Source: an uncultured Demequina sp. (GTDB lineage: Bacteria; Actinomycetota; Actinomycetes; Actinomycetales; Demequinaceae). From it: a stretch of 10,795 bases of DNA. Under the pieces are notes generated by a model that saw nothing but the letters and a program-made list of their open reading frames with translations, searched no databases and was not told the origin of the DNA. The position numbers were made by a program, and so were the translations under genes. The stretch covers positions 1-10,795 of the forward strand of contig CALALQ010000353.1 of assembly GCA_937925595.1 (NCBI GenBank). The letters are read 5' to 3'. Below are positions 5,009 through 10,795 of the stretch, one piece after another; positions within the stretch are counted from its first letter, which is position 1, and the number at the start of each line of letters is the position of its first letter.

Positions 5009-6141
5009 CCGGGGAGCGTCACGCCGAAGTCGCGGGTGCGGGCTTCGCCGGTCTCACCGTCGCAACGGCGCTTGCGAGGAACGGGTGGAGCGTGCGCGTG
5101 CACGAGAAGAGTGAAACGCTCCGCGATTTCGGCGCGGGCATCTTGATCTGGCGCAATGCGATGATCTCACTCGAGATGATCGGCGTCGCGGATCGCATCG
5201 AAGCAGAGGGACTTCGGCCACGCACCTACGACACAGATCTCAACGGTGTGCGCGTTTCGCGTGAGCTCGAAGGTTTCCCCTACTTCGCGATTCCGCGCCC
5301 GCGCTTACACACGCTGTTGGTCGAAGCGGCGAGGGCGGCGGGCGTCGAACTCGTGACGAGCTCGGAAGTCGTCGCTGCTAAGGCCGAGGGGGCCCTGGTG
5401 CTTGCCGACGGTTCAGAAGTCACCGCAGATCTCGTGATTGGAGCGGACGGCGCGGGTTCGGCTGTGCGTAATTCTCTCCCAGCATTCTTGCAGTCTCGTC
5501 AGAAGTACCTCGACGGAGTCGCGAGGGTGCTGGTTCCTCGCCCGGAAACTTTCCGTGGCGCGGAATGGGATCGTGTGATCGACTACTGGACGCTCGAGCC
5601 AGACGCCATGCGGATTCTGTTCATCCCCTGCACGGAGGAACTGCTCTACATGGGGCTCATGGCCGAGACGAAGAACATGCGGGCTTCTGCGTTGCCGATC
5701 GATGCGGAGGTGTGGAGCGAGAGGTTCCCACATCTGCGCGAACCAATCGAGTTGGCCGCCCGGGCGGAAGGGTCCCGCCACGATTCGTATCAGACCAATC
5801 GCGTGTCTACATGGTCGCACGGGCGCGTGGCGATCGTCGGCGACGCGGCCCACGCGATGTGTCCGGCCCTCGGTCAAGGGGCGAGCGTGGGCATCGTCAA
5901 CGCCGTCGAACTCGCGCTGACGCTGGCGGACGGCGGGGATCTGACTGCGGCACTCGAATCGTGGGAAAGCGCGCAACGTGCCGTCACTGATGCCGCTCAG
6001 CGAATCAGCGGTGAAATGGCAGCCACGCGGAACATGGCTAAAGGTGGCGGTTTCGCGCCCGAAGTGTTGGAGATCGCGCGTTATCGATCGCCTTCGATTC
6101 CTGCCGAAATCGAAGATCGGTTCCCGCTCAGCGCTGTCTGA
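5005..6141 (+). CDS. FAD-dependent monooxygenase, resembling 2-methyl-3-hydroxypyridine-5-carboxylate oxygenase (MHPCO)
   Basis: This 378-aa class A flavoprotein monooxygenase has the FAD dinucleotide motif GAGFAG (11-16), the DG motif with Asp148-Gly149, and the second FAD motif GRVAIVGDAAHAMCP (273-287). Beyond these general motifs it matches MHPCO of vitamin B6 catabolism as I remember that sequence: EWDRVIDYW, RILFIPC, LLYMGLMAE, PIDAEVW and the C-terminal SGEMAATRN and LEIARY segments. MHPCO hydroxylates and opens a pyridine ring using NAD(P)H and O2. Residues aligning with its Arg181, Arg211, Tyr223 and Tyr82 appear as Arg174, Arg203, Tyr215 and Tyr75. Its Tyr54 appears as Leu47, suggesting a different substrate. 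The start ATG overlaps the PEBP stop. Family membership is clear; ring opening of a heteroaromatic is inference. A salicylate- or 6-hydroxynicotinate-hydroxylase-like role is the alternative. Confidence 0.88.
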   Translation: MTGERHAEVAGAGFAGLTVATALARNGWSVRVHEKSETLRDFGAGILIWRNAMISLEMIGVADRIEAEGLRPRTYDTDLNGVRVSRELEGFPYFAIPRPRLHTLLVEAARAAGVELVTSSEVVAAKAEGALVLADGSEVTADLVIGADGAGSAVRNSLPAFLQSRQKYLDGVARVLVPRPETFRGAEWDRVIDYWTLEPDAMRILFIPCTEELLYMGLMAETKNMRASALPIDAEVWSERFPHLREPIELAARAEGSRHDSYQTNRVSTWSHGRVAIVGDAAHAMCPALGQGASVGIVNAVELALTLADGGDLTAALESWESAQRAVTDAAQRISGEMAATRNMAKGGGFAPEVLEIARYRSPSIPAEIEDRFPLSAV

Positions 6142-6169
6142 CCGGCCCGAAAAGAACAAGGAGCACATG

Positions 6170-6550
6170 ATGGATGAGCGATTCGATGCCGGTATGAAAG
6201 TGCGTCGCGAGGTGCTCGGAGACGCGCACGTTGACGCTTCCCTCGACGCAGCGACGGACTTCACACGGGATATCCAGGAGATCGTCACCCGCAACTGCTG
6301 GGGCGACATCTGGACCCGGACCGGACTGAGCCGTGAGGAGCGCAGCCTGATCAACTTGGCAATGATCAGCGCGCTGAACCGTCCCCACGAGTTCAAGGTG
6401 CACGTGCGCGGGGCCCTGCGCAACGGCGTGAGCGTGGACAAGATCAAGGAAGTTCTGCTCCAGGTGGGCTTCTACGCCGGCGGCCCGGCGGCACTGGACG
6501 CGTTCCGTCTTGCCGCGGAGGTTGTCGCCCAGGAGGAGAAGAGCGCATGA
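6170..6550 (+). CDS. Carboxymuconolactone decarboxylase family protein (PcaC-like)
   Basis: The 126-aa protein closely follows the single-domain 4-carboxymuconolactone decarboxylase pattern. It has VRREVLGDAHVD (11-22), ATDFTRDIQE (28-37), CWGDIWTR (43-50), then HVRGALRNG (78-86) and IKEVLLQVGFYAGGPAA. His78, Arg80 and Glu94 sit where the family has conserved polar residues. It has a single Cys43 and no CxxC, so it is not an AhpD-type peroxidase. The family member PcaC decarboxylates gamma-carboxymuconolactone in the protocatechuate pathway, but no other protocatechuate gene is here. It may act on another beta-keto or lactone acid. AAGGAG at 6158-6163 sits six bases from the ATG at 6170; an ATG at 6167 is also in frame. 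Its stop overlaps the next start (ATGA 6547-6550). Confidence 0.9.
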   Translation: MDERFDAGMKVRREVLGDAHVDASLDAATDFTRDIQEIVTRNCWGDIWTRTGLSREERSLINLAMISALNRPHEFKVHVRGALRNGVSVDKIKEVLLQVGFYAGGPAALDAFRLAAEVVAQEEKSA

Positions 6551-7428
6551 CGGGTCCGTCGCGTATCGGGGTTGTTGGCCTCGGCAATATGGGCTGGGAA
6601 GTGGCCGACTGCTTCGCGCACGAGGGACATTCACTTCTTGTCCACGACGCGCGACCCGAGGTCGAGGCCCGCTTCATCAATCAGCATTCCGATGTTTCCT
6701 CCCTGACCGACAGGTGGGAGGAGATCGATGCGCTCGTCCTCGTGCTCCCGAACTCGGACATCGTCGACGCGGTTGTGGGGGACGTTGTGGAACGCCTTCG
6801 ACCGCGTGCGCTCGTCATCGATATGAGCTCGTCGGATCCCGTACGCACCCGATCGCTTTCTGAGCAGGTAATGGCGACAGGAAGGCGCTTCGTAGATGCC
6901 CCCGTCTCGGGCGGCGTGGCGGGTGCACGCGCGCGACGCCTCGCCATTCTTATTGGGGGCCAACCGGATGACGTGGCTGAGACCACGAGCCTTGTAGCGC
7001 CGCTTGCAAAGAGCGTGATCCATGTAGGCGAGGTCGGTGCCGGCCACGCCGCGAAGGCGCTCAATAACCTCGTGTCCGCGGGGGCGTTGTCGCTGACGGT
7101 CGAAGCGCTGCATGCAGCAGCGTCGTTCGGTGTCGACCGCGAGCGCATGCTCGAAGTTCTCAACAGTTCCTCCGGCCGCACAAATACGAGCGAGAACAAG
7201 GTCGCACAATTCATGTTTTCCGGATCCTTCGGGTCTGGATTCTCCCAGCACCTCATGGCGAAGGACGTCGCTATCGGTGGGGGCTTAGTCCGGAAGTTGA
7301 ATCTCCCCATCACCATTTCTGAGCGCGTCGAAGAACAGTGGGCCGCCTCTGCAACCCAGCTCGATCCCGGTGCGGATCACACGGAGATGTACCGCATGCT
7401 GTCTGCCGCATCGGAAAGCGAAGGATGA
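6547..7428 (+). CDS. NAD(P)-dependent beta-hydroxyacid dehydrogenase, 3-hydroxyisobutyrate dehydrogenase family
   Basis: The 293-aa size is standard for the family. The N-terminal Rossmann domain has GLGNMG (11-16). The substrate-binding signature DAPVSGGVAGA begins at residue 117. The catalytic segment GAGHAAKALNN carries the essential Lys170 and Asn174. The C-terminal helical domain ends with a typical HLMAKDVAIGGGLVRKLNLP region. Members oxidise 3-hydroxyacids to semialdehydes, or run in reverse to reduce semialdehydes, as in valine, threonate and nicotinate catabolism. Lying directly before an aldehyde dehydrogenase, it could produce the semialdehyde that enzyme oxidises. The start overlaps the preceding stop and the stop overlaps the next ATG (7425-7428). 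Cofactor preference was not resolved: the residues after the second strand read HDARPE, which contains Asp and Arg. Confidence 0.9.
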   Translation: MTGPSRIGVVGLGNMGWEVADCFAHEGHSLLVHDARPEVEARFINQHSDVSSLTDRWEEIDALVLVLPNSDIVDAVVGDVVERLRPRALVIDMSSSDPVRTRSLSEQVMATGRRFVDAPVSGGVAGARARRLAILIGGQPDDVAETTSLVAPLAKSVIHVGEVGAGHAAKALNNLVSAGALSLTVEALHAAASFGVDRERMLEVLNSSSGRTNTSENKVAQFMFSGSFGSGFSQHLMAKDVAIGGGLVRKLNLPITISERVEEQWAASATQLDPGADHTEMYRMLSAASESEG

Positions 7429-8855
7429 CCATGATTCTCGAACATTGGATTGACGGTGCTGCGCGTGCATCGATCGATGGCCAGACCGTTGAACTCGCGC
7501 AGGGCGCTCGCGCGGCGGCGCCGATCCGTGTGGCGCGAGGGGGCGCGGCTGATGTCGATGGAGCTGTACAGGCGGCTGCGGCTGCGACGTCGTCGTGGCG
7601 GAGTCTTTCCGCGAAGGACCGCGGACGGATGCTGCGCGCGGCATCCGAGCTGATCCGTGAACGCGTGGACGACCTCGTCGAAGAGGAAGTGCTCGACACG
7701 GGGAAGCCTCGTTCGCTCGCCGCCGCGGAGATCTCCGGCGCGGCTGACTATTTCGAGTTCTATTCGACGCTCGTCAACCTCCCGGTGGGCGATGTGTTGG
7801 ATGTCCAACCCGGCCTTCATGTGCACACGGTGCGTGAACCTTACGGCGTTGTAGGGATCATTACGCCCTGGAACCTGCCCATGAACCAGGCCGCGCGCGC
7901 AGTGGCACCCGCGCTGGCTGCGGCAAACACGGTCGTGCTGAAGCCGGCGGAAGTGACGCCGACAACGAGCGTGCGGATGGCGGAAGTGCTCCGGGACGCG
8001 GGCGTACCCGCAGGAGTCTTCAACGTGGTTCTGGGCCAGGGAAGCGTGGCGGGCATGGCGCTCGTCCGTCACCCCGCAGTTCGCAAACTCGCATTCACCG
8101 GCTCCGTACCCGTGGGACGTGAGATCGGACGCGTTGCAGCGGAACGCGTCCTCCCCCTGACTCTCGAGCTCGGCGGGAAGTCGGCGTGCATCGTCTTCGA
8201 GGATGCGGACCTCGACCTCGCCTCTCGTGAGGTCGTACGCGCCTTCACGACCAACGCCGGCCAGGTTTGCTCCTCTGGCACACGACTTCTCGTCGAGGAG
8301 AGTATACGAGAAGACCTCGTTTCACGGGTCGCTCAGATCGTGGCGGACCTGCGGGAAGGCGAGCACATCGGGCCGCTCATCACGGACCAGCAGGCGAGAA
8401 CGGTGCGCGACTATCTGTCGATTGCAGAGCAGGAGGGCGCCAACCCCGTCGTCGGTGGGCGCGTGGCGGACGAGCGTGCGGGCGAAAAATGCTTCATCCC
8501 GCCCACCGTCTACGACCGCGTCACGAACGACATGCGCATCGCGCGCGAGGAGATCTTCGGTCCGGTCTTGGCCGTCATCTCCTTCACGTCCGAAGGCGAG
8601 GCTGTGCGCCTTGCAAATGACTCCGACTTTGGGCTGGTCGGCGGGGTGTTCTCAGGAGACGTCGCCCGCGGACTGCGAGTGGCGAGTCAGCTCGAGGTGG
8701 GTCAGGCCTACGTGAACTCATGGTCCACACAGTCGGTGGAAATGCCTTTCGGTGGCCACAAGCTATCCGGCTACGGACGAGAAAAGGGTATCGAAGCAAT
8801 CAATCACTACTCCCAGGTGAAGTCCATCAGCCTGAATCTGGGTGCTATCCAGTGA
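7425..8855 (+). CDS. NAD(P)-dependent aldehyde dehydrogenase
   Basis: The 476-aa protein is a full-length ALDH superfamily member. Catalytic residues are in place: Asn150 in ITPWNLP, Glu248 in LELGGKS, and nucleophile Cys282 in NAGQVCSSGTR. The Glu-Cys spacing of 34 matches classical ALDHs. The cofactor strand FTGSVPVGREIG, EEIFGPVLAV and the late MPFGGHKLSGYGREKG segment also fit. It oxidises an aldehyde to an acid with NAD(P)+. The neighbours suggest a semialdehyde from ring degradation, such as succinate semialdehyde if the pathway follows the MHPCO route, but the substrate is not readable from sequence. The ATG at 7425 overlaps the previous stop. An ATG at 7431 with AAGGA five bases upstream is an equally possible start. 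The open frame extends upstream to 7338 but lies inside the dehydrogenase gene. Confidence 0.93.
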   Translation: MTMILEHWIDGAARASIDGQTVELAQGARAAAPIRVARGGAADVDGAVQAAAAATSSWRSLSAKDRGRMLRAASELIRERVDDLVEEEVLDTGKPRSLAAAEISGAADYFEFYSTLVNLPVGDVLDVQPGLHVHTVREPYGVVGIITPWNLPMNQAARAVAPALAAANTVVLKPAEVTPTTSVRMAEVLRDAGVPAGVFNVVLGQGSVAGMALVRHPAVRKLAFTGSVPVGREIGRVAAERVLPLTLELGGKSACIVFEDADLDLASREVVRAFTTNAGQVCSSGTRLLVEESIREDLVSRVAQIVADLREGEHIGPLITDQQARTVRDYLSIAEQEGANPVVGGRVADERAGEKCFIPPTVYDRVTNDMRIAREEIFGPVLAVISFTSEGEAVRLANDSDFGLVGGVFSGDVARGLRVASQLEVGQAYVNSWSTQSVEMPFGGHKLSGYGREKGIEAINHYSQVKSISLNLGAIQ

Positions 8856-9703
8856 TTATCGACGTCCATACGCATTTCTGGCTCCCCGAACATCAGGGGT
8901 TGCCGTGGAGCAACGATGTTGGTCGTGTGTCTCGCAGTCTCGCAGCCGACGATATGCACAGTGTCGACGCGGAGTCTTACCTCGCCGGCATGAGTGAGGT
9001 GTCACGCAGCGTCGTATTCGGTTTGCAAGCCCACGCAGCTGGCATTCACGTCCCCAACGACGCAGTCGCCGACTTCGTACGCCAGCTCGCAGGGCGAGCA
9101 GTGGGGTTTATGTCCGTTGACCCCCTCAGCCACGACGCCATCCACGAAATTGACCGCTGCGTCGGCGAACTCGACATGCGGGGAATCAAGTTGGGCCCGC
9201 TCTACCAGGGCACATCGCCGCTGGAACCGCGGGTCATGCGCGTCTTCGCGCGAGCGGAGCAGCTGGGCTTGCCCGTGATGATTCACCAGGGAGCGGTCTT
9301 CTCGACAGCGGGACGACTGCAGAATGCGTCCCCGCTCCTCCTCGATGACGTTGCGCTGACGTACCCCAACCTCAAGCTCATTGTTGCGCACATGGGCCAT
9401 CCGTGGGTGAACGAAACGGCGATCGTCATGCGTCGGCATCGGAACATCTTCGCCGACACATCAGCTATTGCGTCACGCCCCACCATCATGGCGAACGCGT
9501 TGATTGCTGCGAAGGAGTACGGCGTACTTGACCGCGTGCTCTTTGGCAGCGATTCACCCATGGTCACGGCAGAGTCGACGATCAGTCGCCTGCGCGCAAT
9601 CGTGCGACGCACGCAGGAGATCGCCTACACCCCGATCACGGACGAGGACCTGGAGTCACTGCTTCATCGACCGTCGTTCGATCTACTCGAAATTTCAAGC
9701 TAG
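8852..9703 (+). CDS. Amidohydrolase family protein (amidohydrolase 2, ACMSD-like)
   Basis: A GTG overlapping the ALDH stop (GTGA 8852-8855) starts a 283-aa metal-dependent TIM-barrel enzyme. The first residues read VIIDVHTHFW with the metal pair His6/His8. Other expected ligands are His145 (VMIHQGA), His180 and His183 (VAHMGHPW), and Asp234 (LFGSDSP). The GIKLGPLYQG strand matches the family's RGIKLHP region. The group includes hydrolases and non-oxidative decarboxylases (ACMSD, gamma-resorcylate and 5-carboxyvanillate decarboxylases) as well as the lactonase LigI. Here it could cleave the amide, enamide or lactone formed after ring opening, or decarboxylate an intermediate. An upstream start at 8720 was discarded because the HxH motif should be near the N-terminus. 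There is no strong ribosome binding site, so translation is probably coupled to the ALDH gene. Confidence 0.87.
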   Translation: MIIDVHTHFWLPEHQGLPWSNDVGRVSRSLAADDMHSVDAESYLAGMSEVSRSVVFGLQAHAAGIHVPNDAVADFVRQLAGRAVGFMSVDPLSHDAIHEIDRCVGELDMRGIKLGPLYQGTSPLEPRVMRVFARAEQLGLPVMIHQGAVFSTAGRLQNASPLLLDDVALTYPNLKLIVAHMGHPWVNETAIVMRRHRNIFADTSAIASRPTIMANALIAAKEYGVLDRVLFGSDSPMVTAESTISRLRAIVRRTQEIAYTPITDEDLESLLHRPSFDLLEISS

Positions 9704-9711
9704 GAGGCTTC

Positions 9712-10497
9712 ATGACTCACGACGATGTTCGCAGTGATGTGATCGTTATGGATGGGGCGGCGGTGAGCTTCGGAGAGCTGCCATCGGTGATTTCGATGCA
9801 TCCGGTGGTCGAGGGCCCGGAAACCGCGGTCGAAGTGGTGGTAGCCGACGATGCCGGGGGGTTTTGTGCAGTCTGGGAGGCCCAGCCGGGTGTTTACCCG
9901 CGCGTGAAGGACAAGCGCGGGTCGGCGATGCTAATTCTCGCTGGTGATGCCGTGGTCACTGATGGCGACGGCACGCCGCATGAGGTACATGAAGGCTCGG
10001 TGCTCGTGCTTCCGTACCGCTGGGAAGGTCAATGGAATATCCGGCGGACGATTCGCAAGGTGTACATCTACTCCTGGCCGACCGCTGAGCCGGCGCAACG
10101 ACCTGCCAAGGCTGTGTCTTCGGCCGGAGCCGATTACGCGACTGCTCCCTTCGAGACCGCCCTGACGGCTCAGGTTCATCTCGGGTCACTTCCCGATCTC
10201 GCCGCCGAGGTGATCAGTGACGGCGTGGACGGGATGTGTGGAATCGTCCGGATCGCCGCTGGTGTGCACGCCGTTTCACCGGGACAGCGGTGGGCCTACC
10301 TGTATGTACAGGCAGGATCGCTGTCTTTCCGAAGGGGTGGCAACGCGCCAATTGCCGCATCCGCTGGCGCCGTAGTTGCGGTGCCGCGCGGATGGGCAGG
10401 CGTGGTGGAGGTCGGTGCGGACGTGTCGGCGTTCGCCTTCTTTACGTCGGAGAAGCGAGAGGATGGCACCCCCTCAACCCTCCGAAGTGCGCCATGA
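9712..10497 (+). CDS. Bicupin domain protein with degenerate metal site
   Basis: The 261-aa protein has two cupin-like beta-barrels. The first covers about residues 45-115 and resembles the cupin_3 pattern: AVWEAQPGVYPR, then LILAGDAVVTDGDGTPHEVHEGSVLVLP and an RRTIRKVYIY end. The second covers about 165-250, with YLYVQAGSLSF and AGAVVAVPRGWAG. Neither barrel shows the HxH...E...H metal ligands of cupin dioxygenases or isomerases. The first-motif position reads KDKRGSAMLILAG. So a ring-cleavage dioxygenase role is unlikely. Two-barrel cupin_3 proteins include (S)-ureidoglycine aminohydrolase, so a hydrolase, binding or sensory role is possible. AGGAGG at 9702-9707, overlapping the amidohydrolase stop, gives strong initiation. 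Its stop overlaps the next gene's ATG (10494-10497). Function unknown. Confidence 0.75.
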   Translation: MTHDDVRSDVIVMDGAAVSFGELPSVISMHPVVEGPETAVEVVVADDAGGFCAVWEAQPGVYPRVKDKRGSAMLILAGDAVVTDGDGTPHEVHEGSVLVLPYRWEGQWNIRRTIRKVYIYSWPTAEPAQRPAKAVSSAGADYATAPFETALTAQVHLGSLPDLAAEVISDGVDGMCGIVRIAAGVHAVSPGQRWAYLYVQAGSLSFRRGGNAPIAASAGAVVAVPRGWAGVVEVGADVSAFAFFTSEKREDGTPSTLRSAP

Positions 10498-10795
10498 TCG
10501 CGCACGAGCTGGCAGCATGGGCGGCGTCCTACCGCCCTCGCGCTCAGGACGAGACACTCGCGCTACGAAGCCTAGTCGACACCGTCGCCGTAAGTGTGGC
10601 CGCCCGCCAGCATCCCCTCTTGGAAAAGACAGAAGGTGTACTCGGTCGCGCAGGGCGGTGGGCCGTCGCGGCGCACATTCTTGATTTCGACGATCTTCAT
10701 GTCGAGTCGACGGCTCACCTCTCGGCCGTGACAGTCCCAAGCGCCCTGTCGGTCGGCGGTTCCGCACGGGCGTATCTCGTCGGCGCGGGTGTCAT
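10494..10795 (+). CDS. MmgE/PrpD family protein, 5' part (runs off the window)
   Basis: About 100 codons are present before the window ends, all open. The diagnostic segment is AHILDFDDLH (60-69), followed by ESTAHLSAVTVPSAL. This matches the MmgE/PrpD active-site region (H-x-L-D-F-D-D-x-H with a later H-x-S and PxAL). The family includes 2-methylcitrate dehydratase (PrpD/MmgE) and cis-aconitate decarboxylase, which act on tri- and dicarboxylic acids. In this operon it would suit dehydration, isomerisation or decarboxylation of an acyclic acid formed after ring opening. The ATG overlaps the cupin stop by the ATGA arrangement used elsewhere in the operon. The stretch before LDFDD (63 residues) is shorter than I expect for the family and lacks the usual Gly-rich 'ANGTAAH' lead-in, so the enzyme may be a divergent subtype. 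Confidence 0.8.
   Translation, partial: MIAHELAAWAASYRPRAQDETLALRSLVDTVAVSVAARQHPLLEKTEGVLGRAGRWAVAAHILDFDDLHVESTAHLSAVTVPSALSVGGSARAYLVGAGV

Noticed and set aside
5413..6447. Long open frame on the minus strand (344 codons) opposite the monooxygenase and CMD genes
   Set aside because: It lies wholly opposite two well-supported genes, has an Arg/Ser/Pro-rich composition typical of antisense frames in high-GC DNA, and shows no recognisable domain.
7338..7424. Upstream extension of the aldehyde dehydrogenase frame
   Set aside because: It lies inside the 3-hydroxyisobutyrate dehydrogenase family gene and does not resemble an ALDH N-terminus.
8720..8851. Upstream extension of the amidohydrolase frame
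   Set aside because: It overlaps the conserved C-terminus of the aldehyde dehydrogenase. The metal-binding HxH motif should lie within the first ten residues, which the GTG at 8852 provides.
9712..10497. The cupin protein as the ring-cleavage dioxygenase of the pathway
   Set aside because: Both barrels lack the expected metal-binding His and Glu residues, and the MHPCO-like monooxygenase offers a metal-free explanation for ring opening.
1..10795. CRISPR arrays, tRNA or rRNA genes, insertion sequences, attachment sites
   Set aside because: No regularly spaced repeats, RNA gene signatures, transposase-like frames or terminal inverted repeats were seen on either strand.

Overview
The window is high-GC DNA with actinobacterial features. 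Start codons in catabolic genes overlap the preceding stops (ATGA/GTGA), two regulators appear to be leaderless, and the TRAP solute-binding protein carries a lipoprotein signal peptide as expected in a Gram-positive cell. A Microbacteriaceae-type soil actinobacterium is a reasonable guess, but the sequence alone does not fix the genus. There are no RNA genes, CRISPR arrays or insertion sequences.

Region A (1-588) looks like resident chromosome with very high GC at codon third positions. It holds the divergent 5' end of a probable MFS (Bcr/CflA-like) efflux pump at 1-89 on the minus strand, whose reading frame appears shifted at a six-base homopolymer. Next to it is a MarR repressor gene (141-569). 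A perfect 12-bp palindrome lies between them.

Region B (589-10795, running off the right edge) is one coherent catabolic locus with visibly more A/T-ending codons. A divergent GntR/FCD regulator (589-1320) faces a complete TRAP transporter: lipoprotein receptor dctP, small subunit dctQ and large subunit dctM. After a short gap carrying the same promoter/operator-like motif as the dctP promoter comes a tightly packed series. It encodes a PEBP/YbhB-like protein, a class A FAD monooxygenase, a PcaC-like carboxymuconolactone decarboxylase family protein, a 3-hydroxyisobutyrate dehydrogenase family reductase, an NAD(P)-dependent aldehyde dehydrogenase, an amidohydrolase-2 family enzyme, a degenerate bicupin, and the start of an MmgE/PrpD family gene.

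The most informative gene is the monooxygenase (5005-6141). By remembered alignment it resembles 2-methyl-3-hydroxypyridine-5-carboxylate oxygenase (MHPCO), the vitamin B6 catabolic flavoenzyme that hydroxylates and opens a pyridine ring without a metal dioxygenase. Residues corresponding to MHPCO Arg181, Arg211, Tyr223 and Tyr82 are kept, and Tyr54 is replaced by Leu. The window has no recognisable ring-cleavage dioxygenase, which fits a flavin-dependent ring-opening step.

The working model is inference. The TRAP system imports a carboxylated, probably hydroxylated heteroaromatic (or similar) acid. The monooxygenase opens it. The decarboxylase-like, amidohydrolase, reductase, aldehyde dehydrogenase and MmgE/PrpD enzymes carry the acyclic product toward central metabolism. 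The GntR protein senses an acid intermediate. The actual substrate cannot be read from the sequence.
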